DNA of 64,000 bases from Fictibacillus solisalsi (GTDB lineage Bacteria; Bacillota; Bacilli; Bacillales; Fictibacillaceae): contig NZ_FNHW01000001.1 in the NCBI RefSeq assembly GCF_900103485.1, positions 2,997,057 through 3,061,056 on the forward strand, read 5' to 3'. The position numbers were made by a program, and so were the translations under genes. Positions 55,221-64,000 of the stretch are shown here, piece by piece; within the stretch, counting starts at the first letter, position 1, and each line of letters starts with the position of its first letter. The notes under the pieces were generated by a model. It was not told where the DNA came from and made no database searches. It was given only the letters and a program-made list of their open reading frames with translations.

Positions 55221-55393
55221 TGGTATGCCCCCTGTTATTTTTTTCAATTATATGAACTCTGATTAAAAAAAACAACAATTGGCTTATGCAGTATGGGTAC
55301 ACACCTTTATTGTTTACATTAATATATAACTACTAATCTGAACCAGAAGCGACCTTTAAAAGACCGTTTCTTTTTTGTGCATGATTCTTCCGT

Positions 55394-55966
55394 TTATGTT
55401 TCATGGCTAGGATCTGTCATTGAAGTCTCTGTTACTTCCATAAGTTCGTATATTTTGCGAGTTGTATTGACATTCCTCACGGTTATGTGTCGATATGGCT
55501 TTGAACCAACGAGTTTAGTCATGCCTGATTTGGTTATATTCTTTTTTTCGACCGACCATAGAATAGCTCCGGGAACGTACTTCACCGTATCAATCTGTGG
55601 GTTGATGACCAGATGATTAAGCACTGACTCATTGTCCATTTCGTCCCATAAGAACAGCACATCACTTCTCATTTGCTGGTCGTTCTTCCATGTTTCTGGA
55701 AGGGATTGGATGACTTTTTTAAAATCATCCAAACTACGGACTAAAACTTTAATTTGTAACCCGAAGTCGGTATGTATTGTCTCTTCTAAAAGATGGGATA
55801 AGGTTGTTTTTGATTGGCCACTCACCGTGAAAATAATATTACCTGAATTGATATAGGTAACAACAGAGCTCATACCGATTCGTTCAAATGTTTTTTTTAG
55901 CAACTTCATGTCAATTTTATTTTTCCCGCCTACATTGATTCCTCGAAGCAGTGCGGCATAGACCAT
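55394..55966 (-). CDS. DUF1697 family protein
   Basis: 190 residues. The family start VYAALLRGINVGGKNKIDMK, followed by SSVVTYINSGNIIF, is diagnostic. The function is unknown. ATG 55966 is preferred because AGGAGG is 6 bases upstream; the ATG two codons earlier abuts it. Single-gene unit. Confidence 0.87.
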   Translation of the reverse strand: MVYAALLRGINVGGKNKIDMKLLKKTFERIGMSSVVTYINSGNIIFTVSGQSKTTLSHLLEETIHTDFGLQIKVLVRSLDDFKKVIQSLPETWKNDQQMRSDVLFLWDEMDNESVLNHLVINPQIDTVKYVPGAILWSVEKKNITKSGMTKLVGSKPYRHITVRNVNTTRKIYELMEVTETSMTDPSHET

Positions 55967-56192
55967 GATCATCCTCCTAAACTAAGTTATTGTAACTTTA
56001 TCTAAATCAAGGGTTGCTTTTTTATGCTCTCTCATTCTGCTTTCGTTTTCTAGAAAAAACATAATATTCCTCTAAAAATAATCTCTGTGTTTTCATAAGG
56101 ATCAACCGTTGGATAATTCTTTTAATAAGGACCTTTTTTGAAGATAAGTTTTCCCTAAACCCTTTTTCCTCTTAATCATGGAAAAGGATATG

Positions 56193-56762
56193 CTATGTTC
56201 TTTGAGACTCAAACACTTCGGCAACTTCCTTTTCCAGTTGCACATATAAAGAAAAGCCGCTGACTTTTTTGCGCAGCGCTTCAACAAGTGAGTAGTAATA
56301 CCATCGCTGCTGGTCCTTTCCTCTGTTAAAATGCTTCCAGACCGCTTCTCCTTGTTTCTTCATGTCCTGTTTCAACGAATGCACATTGTGCAGCTTATCA
56401 GCACAAGCGATCTGGCAGACCTCCACGGTTGCCTCCTGTTCAATAAAAGAAATGGTATGTTTTTTTCTTTCTTCCCACGATGCTGATTTATCAGGTTCCG
56501 AGCTGCCTTGGACCAAGTTAAGCACGATCTTTCCAAACTTGTCTTCAATATCCTTTTCGGTACAACTCGTATCTTCAATAACGTCATGCAAAATGCCGGC
56601 AATTACCACATCCTCATGACAACCGGCATCCATCAGCAGTATGCCTACCATATAAGGATGAGAAATATAGGGCATACCGTTTCCTTTGCGAACCTGTGAT
56701 TGATGAGCAGCCGAGGCTAATTCAATGGCTGCGGTGAATTTTGTTAACGATTGAATATTCAT
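56193..56762 (-). CDS. HD-domain phosphohydrolase, RSH/SAH-like
   Basis: 189 residues. The HD pattern is that of (p)ppGpp hydrolases: AHQSQVRKGNGMPYISHPYM (first His), AGILHDVIEDT (HD metal pair) and ACADKLHNVHSLKQ. There is no synthetase domain, so it could be a small alarmone hydrolase, but other HD nucleotidases share these features. It lies just downstream of an SDR gene on the same strand. Confidence 0.8.
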   Translation of the reverse strand: MNIQSLTKFTAAIELASAAHQSQVRKGNGMPYISHPYMVGILLMDAGCHEDVVIAGILHDVIEDTSCTEKDIEDKFGKIVLNLVQGSSEPDKSASWEERKKHTISFIEQEATVEVCQIACADKLHNVHSLKQDMKKQGEAVWKHFNRGKDQQRWYYYSLVEALRKKVSGFSLYVQLEKEVAEVFESQRT

Positions 56763-56789
56763 GAGTACACTTCCATTAGAATAATTGAC

Positions 56790-57584
56790 TTAAAACACAC
56801 TACGCACAAGGCCGCCATCTACCCGGTAAGCAGCGCCATTAATGGCTGATGATAGCGGGCTGCTTAAGAAAACGGCAAGTTGAGCAATTTCCTCCGGACG
56901 AATTAGTCTTTGAATGATAGAAGTCGGGCGGTTTTCTTGCATAAACTTCTTTTCCGCTTCTTCCAGAGACAGACTTTGATCCGGATACAGCTGATTCAGC
57001 ATCTCTTCTACTCCCTCTGTCAGGGTAGAACCTGGCATGATTGTATTGACGGTAACGTTCGTACCGGTTGTCAATTCAGCCAGGCTTCTGGAAAGTGACA
57101 GCTGCATCGTCTTTGTCGCACTGTAATGCGCCATTTCCTGTGACGGCATAACAGCCGCTTCACTCGCAATAAAAATGACCCTTCCCTCTTTCTTTTCGAT
57201 CATTTGCTTAAGATAACGGCGGCTCAGCCGTACTCCGCTCATTATGTTCACTTCAAAAAACCGAAACCAGTCCTCATCGGGAATGTCAAAGTATTCTTTA
57301 GGTTCAAAGATTCCGAGATTATTGATAAGAATATCAATTTCCGGATACTGGCTGAGTATCTTTTCACAGCCTTCTTCTGTTCCCAGATCCGCAACAGCTT
57401 GAGAAAGGACCGCGTCAGGGTGAAGCCCCTGAATTTCAGCTATCGTACCCTCTACGGTTTCCTCGCGGCGTCCGTTAATGATAACCTCAGCCCCCTCTTT
57501 GGCAAGCTCCTTTGCCATCGCCTTTCCAATGCCTGAAGTTGACCCTGTAACAAGCGCCTTTTTTCCACTAAGACGTAAATCCAT
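56790..57584 (-). CDS. Short-chain dehydrogenase/reductase
   Basis: 264 residues. Cofactor motif TGSTSGIGKAMA, NNLG, catalytic Ser in VIFIASEAAVMPS and YSATK. It contains the long C-terminal insert MLNQLYPDQSLSLEEAEKKF seen in one group of Bacillus SDRs often called oxidoreductases of unknown substrate. ATG follows AAGGAGG. Downstream HD hydrolase gene 27 bp away. Confidence 0.86.
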   Translation of the reverse strand: MDLRLSGKKALVTGSTSGIGKAMAKELAKEGAEVIINGRREETVEGTIAEIQGLHPDAVLSQAVADLGTEEGCEKILSQYPEIDILINNLGIFEPKEYFDIPDEDWFRFFEVNIMSGVRLSRRYLKQMIEKKEGRVIFIASEAAVMPSQEMAHYSATKTMQLSLSRSLAELTTGTNVTVNTIMPGSTLTEGVEEMLNQLYPDQSLSLEEAEKKFMQENRPTSIIQRLIRPEEIAQLAVFLSSPLSSAINGAAYRVDGGLVRSVF

Positions 57585-57655
57585 GAATGTGTTACCTCCT
57601 TAAAATACAGTCTGAATCACACTAAATCTTTACCCGGCATAGTTTTCCTTTAAGC

Positions 57656-57763
57656 TTATCTCTTTTTTGCTTCTGCAATCAGTTTGGACGCTATGTCCCA
57701 CCATTTATACACTGATCTTTTAGTAGTATTTTTTAATACCTCTAAATTTCTTCTAGTAGTCAT
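57656..57763 (-). CDS. Possible small protein, 35 residues
   Basis: ATG 57763 to TAA 57656. Basic and amphipathic: it starts MTTRRNLEVLKNTTKRSVYK, then WWDIASKL and a Lys/Arg-rich end. The only ribosome-site candidate (GTGAGGGG) is the 3' arm of the preceding terminator. I do not recognise it; it may be a chance ORF or a decayed gene end. Confidence 0.3.
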   Translation of the reverse strand: MTTRRNLEVLKNTTKRSVYKWWDIASKLIAEAKKR

Positions 57764-57764
57764 A

Positions 57765-57799
57765 TAAAAAACCCCTCACTTTTTTTCTAAAGAGGGGTT
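57765..57799 (-). terminator. Intrinsic terminator of the sugar ABC operon
   Basis: On -: AACCCCTC, loop, GTGAGGGGTT, TTTT. Confidence 0.85.
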
Positions 57800-57815
57800 C
57801 GTATTTCACACAGAA

Positions 57816-59024
57816 TCAAGCAGCCTTATTCTTATTATAGATATCCAACGCCACGGCAGCGAGAAGGACAAAGCCCTTGATACCCTGCTGCCAGTCAATG
57901 CCGACCCCAAGGAGGGACATGCCATTATTCATGATTCCCATAACAAGACCACCGATAATGGCTCCTGCGACGGTTCCAATTCCGCCATAGGCTGATGCTC
58001 CACCGATAAAGCAGGCTGCAATCGCATCCAACTCAAACAGGTTTCCTGCTTTAGGGGTAGCAGCGTTCAGACGGGCAGCAAACAACAGGCCGGAAAGCGC
58101 CGACAATACGCCCATGTTGACGAATACCCAAAAGGTAACCTTCTTCGTTTTGATCCCTGACAGCTGCGCTGCCTTCTCGTTTCCGCCAATCGCATAAATG
58201 TGGCGGCCTGCTGTCGTCTGATTGGTAACAAAACTGTACAGCAGAACAAGAACTCCGAGGATGACAAGAATATTGGGAATGCCCTCATAGGTGGCTAAAA
58301 CATAGGCAAACAGATTCAATACGATAAAAATCACGGCAAGCTTGGCGATAAATAAGCCGGCCGGCTGTAGATCAAAGCCATAGGAGAGTTGGTTGTTCCT
58401 TGCTTTCCATTCATTAAATACATAAAGAAGAGATAACACAAATCCAATGACCATTGTGGTCACGTGCAATGAACCGCCTCCGAGCCAGTCTGGAATAAAT
58501 CCCGCACTCATGCTTTGAAATGCATCTGGATACGGTGCGATGGACTTCCCTTCCAAAGCTACCATCGTCAGCCCGCGGAAGATCAGCATGCCGGCCAAGG
58601 TGACGATAAAGGCCGGAATTTTAACATAGGCGACCCAGAATCCCTGCCAGGCGCCGATCACTGCCCCAAGTAAGAGCGAAATGATGATAGCCAAGAAGGT
58701 AGGAACATTATGATTAATAATCATAATCCCTGAAACGGCACCTACAAAAGCAGCGACCGAACCAACGGACAAGTCAATGTGGCCGGTAATGATGACGAGG
58801 ACCATTCCAATGGCGAGCACAAGAATATGCGCGTTCTGAAGAATGAGATTGGTAATGTTAAGCGGCTTGAGCAGCAGGCCATCAGTTAACAATTGAAAAA
58901 GAAGCATAATAACGGTCAGTGTAACTATCATCGTGTACTGCCTCATATTGTTACGGATAACCTGCCCTACGGAAAGCTCTTGCTGTTTATCTTGCTTTTT
59001 CGGTAATTCCAGCTGACTTTGCAT
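57816..59024 (-). CDS. Sugar ABC transporter permease (CUT2, XylH/MglC/GguB type)
   Basis: 402 residues, about ten membrane helices. CUT2 features: [37 protein letters not shown], and [19 protein letters not shown] near the C terminus. ATG 59024 with AAGGAGA upstream; it overlaps the end of the ATPase gene by 38 bases. The large central insertion fits XylH/GguB rather than ribose RbsC. It forms the channel for a pentose or hexose. Confidence 0.88.
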   Translation of the reverse strand: MQSQLELPKKQDKQQELSVGQVIRNNMRQYTMIVTLTVIMLLFQLLTDGLLLKPLNITNLILQNAHILVLAIGMVLVIITGHIDLSVGSVAAFVGAVSGIMIINHNVPTFLAIIISLLLGAVIGAWQGFWVAYVKIPAFIVTLAGMLIFRGLTMVALEGKSIAPYPDAFQSMSAGFIPDWLGGGSLHVTTMVIGFVLSLLYVFNEWKARNNQLSYGFDLQPAGLFIAKLAVIFIVLNLFAYVLATYEGIPNILVILGVLVLLYSFVTNQTTAGRHIYAIGGNEKAAQLSGIKTKKVTFWVFVNMGVLSALSGLLFAARLNAATPKAGNLFELDAIAACFIGGASAYGGIGTVAGAIIGGLVMGIMNNGMSLLGVGIDWQQGIKGFVLLAAVALDIYNKNKAA

Positions 59025-60561
59025 GGTGGTCACTCTCCTTACGTTTTGTCATGTATCTCATCAGCACTTCCTGGCTGGCCTCTTCGCGCGTGACTTCACC
59101 TGTGATCCGGCCTTCGTTCATGACATAGATCCGGTCGCACATGCCAAGCAGCTCGGGCAGTTCAGAAGAAATCATAAGAATTCCTTTTCCCTGCTGAGCG
59201 AGTTCATCAATGATCGTGTAGATTTCATATTTTGCGCCCACATCAATCCCGCGTGTCGGTTCATCCAGGATCAACAGTTCCGGATTGGAAAGAATCCATT
59301 TACTCAGTACGATCTTCTGCTGATTCCCACCACTTAAAAGACCTGCCTTTTGATAGACACTCGGTGTTTTAATGTTCAGCTTTCTGCGGTATTCCTCAGC
59401 GACCTGCACCTCTTTGTTTTTGTTTACCACAAAGCGGCTGCAGATTTGCTTTAGGCTTGCAAGCGAAATATTCGTTTTGATATCCTCCATCAGAATCAGG
59501 CCACTGTCTTTTCTGTCCTCGGAAACATAAGCAAGGCCATGACCGATCGCCTTGTCGACGCCATCGAGCACCACTTCCTCTCCTCTCAGAAAGGTCTGGC
59601 CGCTGATTTTCTTCCCGTAGCTTTTTCCGAAAAGGCTCATCGCAAGCTCTGTGCGCCCTGCTCCCATCAAGCCGGCAATTCCCACAATCTCACCGCTTCG
59701 AACATGCAGATCAACTTCATCAATCACTTTGCGGTGGGCATGAAGGGGATGGTGCACATTCCATTTTTTCACCTCAAAGATCGTTTGGCGGATATTCGGG
59801 CGGCGGTCAGGATAACGGTGTGTCAGATCCCGCCCCACCATTCCTTTAATAATCCGGTCTTCATTGACCTCTGAGTCCTTCATCGACAGGGTTTCAACAG
59901 ACTGCCCGTCCCTCAGGATCGTAATCGAATCAGCAACCTTTTCGATTTCGTTCAGCTTGTGGGAGATGATGATGGAGGAGATGCCCTGCTTTTTAAACTC
60001 CAGCATCAATTGCAGTAAATTCTCACTGTCTTTTTCATTAAGCGAAGCGGTCGGTTCGTCCAGAATCAACAGCTTAGCATTTTTGGATAACGCTTTTGCA
60101 ATCTCCACGAGTTGCTGCTTTCCGACCCCGATGTCTCCAACCTTTGTGTCCGGATTCTCTTTCAATCCCACTTTCTTCAGCAATTCCTTGGTCTTTATCG
60201 TGGTTTGATGCCAATTGATGATCCCGCGCCGGGACTGCTCGTTTCCGAGGAAAATATTTTCGGCAATCGATAAGTAAGGAACAAGTGCAAGCTCTTGATG
60301 GATGATGACGATTCCGAGCTGTTCACTGTCCTTGATCGTTTTGAAGGCACATGCATCTCCGTTGAACAAAATTTCTCCTGAATACGTGCCATGGGGATAG
60401 ACGCCACTCAACACCTTCATGAGCGTCGACTTGCCGGCGCCATTCTCCCCGCAAAGCGCATGAATTTCTCCTTCTTTCACCTTCAGGGATACACCGTCAA
60501 GCGCTTTGACGCCCGGAAACTCCTTAATGATGTTTTTCATTTCCAATAAGATGTCTGACAT
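58987..60561 (-). CDS. Sugar ABC transporter ATP-binding protein (CUT2, XylG/MglA/GguA type)
   Basis: 524 residues with two ATPase halves. First: Walker [19 protein letters not shown], Walker [12 protein letters not shown]. Second: degenerate Walker A ([11 protein letters not shown]), signature [17 protein letters not shown] and Walker [17 protein letters not shown]. This is the usual CUT2 asymmetry. It powers the XylH-type permease. ATG follows GGGAGG and lies 21 bp after the binding-protein gene. Confidence 0.9.
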   Translation of the reverse strand: MSDILLEMKNIIKEFPGVKALDGVSLKVKEGEIHALCGENGAGKSTLMKVLSGVYPHGTYSGEILFNGDACAFKTIKDSEQLGIVIIHQELALVPYLSIAENIFLGNEQSRRGIINWHQTTIKTKELLKKVGLKENPDTKVGDIGVGKQQLVEIAKALSKNAKLLILDEPTASLNEKDSENLLQLMLEFKKQGISSIIISHKLNEIEKVADSITILRDGQSVETLSMKDSEVNEDRIIKGMVGRDLTHRYPDRRPNIRQTIFEVKKWNVHHPLHAHRKVIDEVDLHVRSGEIVGIAGLMGAGRTELAMSLFGKSYGKKISGQTFLRGEEVVLDGVDKAIGHGLAYVSEDRKDSGLILMEDIKTNISLASLKQICSRFVVNKNKEVQVAEEYRRKLNIKTPSVYQKAGLLSGGNQQKIVLSKWILSNPELLILDEPTRGIDVGAKYEIYTIIDELAQQGKGILMISSELPELLGMCDRIYVMNEGRITGEVTREEASQEVLMRYMTKRKESDHHAKSAGITEKAR

Positions 60562-60582
60562 GGTTTTTAAACCTCCCAGCTG

Positions 60583-61668
60583 CTATTTGATTCCTAGCTG
60601 TTCTTTCGTATAATAGCTGCTTTTGACAAGCACATCTTCCACATTGTCTGCATCCACGGAAACCGGCTGCAGCAGGTAGGCAGGAACAACTTTTTTGCCG
60701 TTATCGTATGTTTTCGTATCGTTGACTTCCGCTTTTTTGCCATGCAGCAGAGCCGCAGACATGTTAACGGCTTGCTCAGCGAGTTTTCTCGTATCCTTAA
60801 AAATGGTTTGGGTTTGCTGGTGCTTAAGGATGGACTTTACCGAGGCAAGCTCCGCATCCTGTCCGGTAATGACCGGCAGGGGCTTGTCCGGTTTTCCGTA
60901 CCCCACTCCCCTCAAGGAGGAGATAATTCCAATCGAGATGCCATCATAAGGAGACAGCACGGCATCCAGCTTTTTATCGGAATAGTGGGCACTGAGGAGA
61001 TTATCCATCCGGGACTGTGCAAGCGAACCATCCCATCTGAGGGTGGCCCCCTGGTTGAATTTGTCCTGTCCGCTCGGGATCTTCAGCTTGCCTTCCCTGA
61101 TATAGGGTTTCAGTACGCTCATGGCCCCATTGAAAAAGAAATAAGCGTTATTGTCATCTGGCGAGCCGGCAAACAGTTCCATGTTAAACGGACCTTTTTT
61201 CGTTTTAAGTCCAAGCTTTTTTTCAATGTACTTTCCTTGAAGAACGCCAACCTGAAAATTATCAAAGGTGGCGTAGTAATCGATATAATCCGTGTTAAAA
61301 ATCAGGCGGTCATACGAAATGATTTTGATGCCTTCACGATGCGCCCGTTCAAGGACATTAGTGAGGGCTGCCGTTCCATCGATAGGGGCCACGACGATCA
61401 CGTCCACTCCCTTTGTCATCATGTTTTCAAGCTGGGCGGCCTGGTTTTCAACCACATCCTCCGCATACTGAAGGTCGGTTTTATATCCCAGTTTTGTAAA
61501 TTGCTTTTTCATATTTTCACCGTCATTGACCCACCGCTCCGACGACTTGGTTGGCATGGAAATGCCCACATAGCCGCTGTTGGTGCTTTCTGCTTTTTCC
61601 AAACTGCAAGCAGAAAGGACCACCATTATCATCGTAAGCAGCAGAATGACAGAAAGGATTCTTTTCAT
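60583..61668 (-). CDS. Multiple-sugar/xylose-binding lipoprotein (ChvE/XylF-like)
   Basis: 361 residues. Lipoprotein signal with lipobox VVLSAC (Cys ~21). The mature part has the periplasmic-binding fold: [61 protein letters not shown] and the ligand-contact [12 protein letters not shown]. These are close to ChvE/GguA-linked binding proteins for xylose, arabinose, galactose and glucose. First gene of the three-gene CUT2 operon; ATG after AGGAGATA. Confidence 0.88.
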   Translation of the reverse strand: MKRILSVILLLTMIMVVLSACSLEKAESTNSGYVGISMPTKSSERWVNDGENMKKQFTKLGYKTDLQYAEDVVENQAAQLENMMTKGVDVIVVAPIDGTAALTNVLERAHREGIKIISYDRLIFNTDYIDYYATFDNFQVGVLQGKYIEKKLGLKTKKGPFNMELFAGSPDDNNAYFFFNGAMSVLKPYIREGKLKIPSGQDKFNQGATLRWDGSLAQSRMDNLLSAHYSDKKLDAVLSPYDGISIGIISSLRGVGYGKPDKPLPVITGQDAELASVKSILKHQQTQTIFKDTRKLAEQAVNMSAALLHGKKAEVNDTKTYDNGKKVVPAYLLQPVSVDADNVEDVLVKSSYYTKEQLGIK

Positions 61669-61696
61669 TAAAATATCTCCTTTGAAGTCTGAAATA

Positions 61697-62308
61697 TTAC
61701 TGTCCGAACATGGAAGACATCTTTCCGGTTGTGCGTTTCATGTTCTCTATTTTTCGAAACGAGTGATCACATACGCGATACATCAGATACGTTGTGGGGC
61801 TTATTACTATAAATACAAGGAACGGCAAAGTGAGGATAAGCCATGCCGAGAGTGAAAAAAGAAGCAGACAAAAAAACGCTGCCTGCGGCTGGATCACTAC
61901 GAAATACAGGGTGTTTTTCACAATGCTTTTTAGTCCGAGCTCGTAATGCACCATAAAAGGAAAAGAGAGCAGCAGGACAAACACAGCGGCGATAAGCAAA
62001 GCCACGGTAACCGGCAGCAACATCCAGCGAAGCACCATGCCGAACTGCAAAATAATGTGTACGTTCAGCAGCAATGCCAGAATCCAAAGCGCCAATGCCC
62101 AGCCAATGATCAAACCGGCCTTCAGGTTTCCCCTGAAATGTGACCAGTAGCGGCTGACCAGGGGAAACCCCTTTTGAAGCCTCCAGTCCCGGATCACACC
62201 GAACATCGCAGCCGTTGCCGGAAAAATCGTGATGATGGGCAGTGAACAAATCAACCACACCGCATTTAACAAAAACAGCCGAGTCATGCCACCTAAGCCA
62301 GGTTTCAT
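61697..62308 (-). CDS. YesL-like membrane protein (DUF624)
   Basis: 203 residues, four to five membrane helices ([20 protein letters not shown] at the start, then [12 protein letters not shown]). DUF624/YesL proteins accompany YesMN-type sugar ABC operons and are of unknown function. It follows the two CUT1 permeases here and precedes the CUT2 operon. Confidence 0.8.
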   Translation of the reverse strand: MKPGLGGMTRLFLLNAVWLICSLPIITIFPATAAMFGVIRDWRLQKGFPLVSRYWSHFRGNLKAGLIIGWALALWILALLLNVHIILQFGMVLRWMLLPVTVALLIAAVFVLLLSFPFMVHYELGLKSIVKNTLYFVVIQPQAAFFCLLLFSLSAWLILTLPFLVFIVISPTTYLMYRVCDHSFRKIENMKRTTGKMSSMFGQ

Positions 62309-62330
62309 TCCCGTCTCTCCTCCTCTTCTT

Positions 62331-63173
62331 TTATCCCTTGATTCCCCCGGATGTTAAGCCGGAGATAAAGTACTTTTGGAAGAACAAAAAGATGATGATG
62401 ATCGGTATGACCGCCAGGACCGCTCCGGAAATAAGCAAGTCATAATTATTGCCGTACGGGCTCAAGAGTGAAGCAAAGCCGATGGGCAATGTAAACATCT
62501 CTTTGGAACGAAGCACAATGAGCGGCCAGAGAAAGTTGTTCCAGCTTCCCATTGCCTGCAAAATGGCCATGGCCCCAAATGCCGGCTTCATGAGCGGCAT
62601 CATAATCCTGAGGAAAATGCCAAACTCCGTACAGCCGTCCACCCGGGCGGATTCCAAAAGAGCCTTTGGAAGGCCAAGCGCATATTGGCGGAAAAAGAAC
62701 ACCGCAACAGGTGCCACAATAAAGGGCAGAATCACCCCCGTGTAGGAATCAACTATCTTAAGCGCTACCGTCATCTTGAAAAGCGGCAGCATCATAATTT
62801 CAAGAGGCACCATCATAATAAAAAGAACAAGAAGAAAAAGAACATTTTTTCCTTTAAACGAATACACTGCCAGCCCGTATCCGACCATCGATGAGAAAAA
62901 CAGTGTGAGGGCCGTTGAGATTACAAGAAGCAGCAGACTGTTTTTAAACCACTCGAAATAAATGCTTCCCCCCTGAAACAGATAGGCGTAATTCTTAAAG
63001 CTCATGACGTGAACATCCAGTTTCATATTCAATCCAAATCTCAGCAGTTCTGTGGATGGTTTGAGTGAAGCAAGAACAAGACAGAAAAGCGGAAATAGCG
63101 TAACGAGGCACAAAAGGATAAAAAGCATGTTGACCGATACTTTTGAAATGGCTGTGTTTTGTTTTTTGTTCAT
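62331..63173 (-). CDS. Sugar ABC transporter permease (CUT1, MalG/AraQ/YesQ type)
   Basis: 280 residues, six helices. The EAA loop reads ESARVDGCTEFGIFLRIMMP. The opening INMLFILLCLVTLFPLFCLV-like helix and the long first loop (LLRFGLNMKLDVHVMSF) match MalG-type permeases. Two bases after the partner permease; together they form the channel for an oligosaccharide. Its ATPase is presumably an MsmX-like shared subunit encoded elsewhere. Confidence 0.87.
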   Translation of the reverse strand: MNKKQNTAISKVSVNMLFILLCLVTLFPLFCLVLASLKPSTELLRFGLNMKLDVHVMSFKNYAYLFQGGSIYFEWFKNSLLLLVISTALTLFFSSMVGYGLAVYSFKGKNVLFLLVLFIMMVPLEIMMLPLFKMTVALKIVDSYTGVILPFIVAPVAVFFFRQYALGLPKALLESARVDGCTEFGIFLRIMMPLMKPAFGAMAILQAMGSWNNFLWPLIVLRSKEMFTLPIGFASLLSPYGNNYDLLISGAVLAVIPIIIIFLFFQKYFISGLTSGGIKG

Positions 63174-63174
63174 C

Positions 63175-64000
63175 TCAATGTTCCTCCTTAAATGAACCGG
63201 AGAGCTTGAGCGAGATAACGCTTACAATCAGGATGATCATAAGTAAAACGATACCAATGGCGGCGCCTAGTCCCATATTGTTGTAGGCCAATCCTTGCTG
63301 GTAAATATAGCCCACCAGCGTTAATCCAATATCGCCAGGGGAGTAGTTTTGCCAGAATACATAGCTTTCCTCAAACATCCGGAAGCCGCCGACAATGCTG
63401 ATGGTCAGCACATAAACAGTAACAGGCTTCAGGCTCGGCAGCGTGATGTGAAAAAACTTCTGGAACGTGGATGCACCGTCGATATCCGCTGCTTCATACA
63501 AATCGTTCGAAATGTTTTGCAAGCCGGCCAGGAAATAGAGCATGTTTACACCCAGCCACCGCCATGAAGCAAGCAGCACCATGACGAACATCCCGGTACC
63601 CTCACTCGACAGCCAAAGCTCCGGCTTCAATCCGAGCTTGATAAGAAAGGAGTTCATAAATGCGGAGCTCATATCGCCAAAGATCAGGCGGAAAACAATC
63701 CCCGCAATGATGGTTGACGTGAGGACAGGAATAAAAAGTGCCGATTTAAAAATGTTCTTAAACCTCGTCATCCTGGAGTTTAATAAAACGGCCAGTACTA
63801 AAGGAATCGGAATTAATACCACAAGAGTCCAAAATGTGTATTGAACCGTGTTCAGCAACGCGGTATAAAAGGTCTGATTATTTAGCTTCCTGTAATTCTC
63901 CAATCCCACAAAAGTTGTTTCACCAGGGAGGACCTCCTGAAAGCTCATAACAAAGGTCTGAACGAGCGGATATGCAAAAAACACCAGAAAAGAAATAATA
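63175..64000 (-). CDS. Sugar ABC transporter permease (CUT1, MalF/AraP/YesP type), 5' end outside window
   Basis: The frame is open to the window edge (IISFLVFFAYPLVQTFVMSF reading inward), so the true start lies beyond 64000; the GTG at 63984 is internal. About 275 residues are visible with the EAA loop EAADIDGASTFQKFFHITLPSLKP. It pairs with the downstream MalG-type permease. A binding-protein gene is expected further upstream. Confidence 0.87.
   Translation of the reverse strand, partial: IISFLVFFAYPLVQTFVMSFQEVLPGETTFVGLENYRKLNNQTFYTALLNTVQYTFWTLVVLIPIPLVLAVLLNSRMTRFKNIFKSALFIPVLTSTIIAGIVFRLIFGDMSSAFMNSFLIKLGLKPELWLSSEGTGMFVMVLLASWRWLGVNMLYFLAGLQNISNDLYEAADIDGASTFQKFFHITLPSLKPVTVYVLTISIVGGFRMFEESYVFWQNYSPGDIGLTLVGYIYQQGLAYNNMGLGAAIGIVLLMIILIVSVISLKLSGSFKEEH

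Noticed and set aside
60742-61671. 309-codon open frame on + opposite the sugar-binding protein
   Set aside because: Shadow of a well-supported lipoprotein gene; it lacks a coherent protein pattern.
61767-62258. 163-codon open frame on - overlapping the YesL-like gene
   Set aside because: Alternate frame of the same strand; the YesL-like frame has the family pattern and membrane helices.

Overview
The window looks like the chromosome of a Bacillaceae bacterium (Bacillus/Fictibacillus-like). GC is moderate, Shine-Dalgarno boxes are strong (AAGGAGG type), and TTG and GTG starts are frequent. It also carries a T-box leader, BirA- and CcpA-type sites, LacI-family control of hexuronate genes, and a B. 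subtilis-like exu gene set. The genus is a guess; nothing here is diagnostic. Almost everything is metabolic. I see no rRNA, tRNA, CRISPR array, prophage or insertion sequence.

Layout. 1-7.0 kb: the end of a DinB-like gene, then an XRE-cupin regulator, a five-gene dipeptide ABC transporter and a VanX-type D-Ala-D-Ala dipeptidase, which together form a likely cell-wall dipeptide salvage operon. 7.1-9.7 kb: an MFS pseudogene, an amino-acid racemase and an intact MFS organic-acid transporter. 9.7-25.3 kb: a hexuronate catabolic island. It holds kdgR, uxuB, uxuA, kdgA, two oxidoreductases, kdgK, a frameshifted Zn-alcohol dehydrogenase, uxaA, uxaB, an exuR-like LacI regulator, a GPH symporter and uxaC. 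The enzymes would take glucuronate and galacturonate to 2-keto-3-deoxygluconate, then through KDPG to pyruvate and glyceraldehyde-3-phosphate. Candidate operators fall into two palindrome classes (TAAACCGGTTTA, probably KdgR; TGTTAACGCTAACA-like, probably ExuR). Two copies of a dispersed palindromic repeat lie in this island. One separates the kdgK promoter/operator from its gene; the other contains a seven-unit tandem expansion.

25.4-32.2 kb: a MOP-like membrane protein, a tiny holin-like toxin ORF, a KdgT permease with a two-subunit UxaA/SuyAB-like enzyme and a divergent GntR regulator, a thioesterase, and bioY with a BirA box. 32.2-37.7 kb: an RpiR regulator, a fructose-type PTS EIIABC and a GH38 alpha-mannosidase, a probable mannosylglycerate (mng-like) operon. 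37.7-45.8 kb: a polysaccharide deacetylase, a pyruvate oxidase, lacZ with one intact permease, and a deletion-scarred remnant of its partner permease, solute-binding protein and YesM-like kinase. 45.9-50.2 kb: ilvA behind an isoleucine T-box, an NlpC/P60 hydrolase and an ABC exporter whose natural start seems to be ATC. 50.3-57.8 kb: a nitrilase and MBL hydrolase divergent from an HxlR regulator, two Gfo/Idh/MocA oxidoreductases, a GNAT, a DUF1697 protein, an HD hydrolase and an SDR. 57.8-64 kb: a ribose/xylose-type ABC transporter, a YesL-like protein and two CUT1 permeases, the last running off the window.

I found no clearly new defence or mobile system. The least explained items are the repeat family with covarying ends and an internal tandem array, the KdgT/split-UxaA locus of unknown substrate, the repeated T-box tail upstream of ilvA, and the ATC start. 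Four single-base losses at short homopolymers raise the question of gene decay versus sequencing error.
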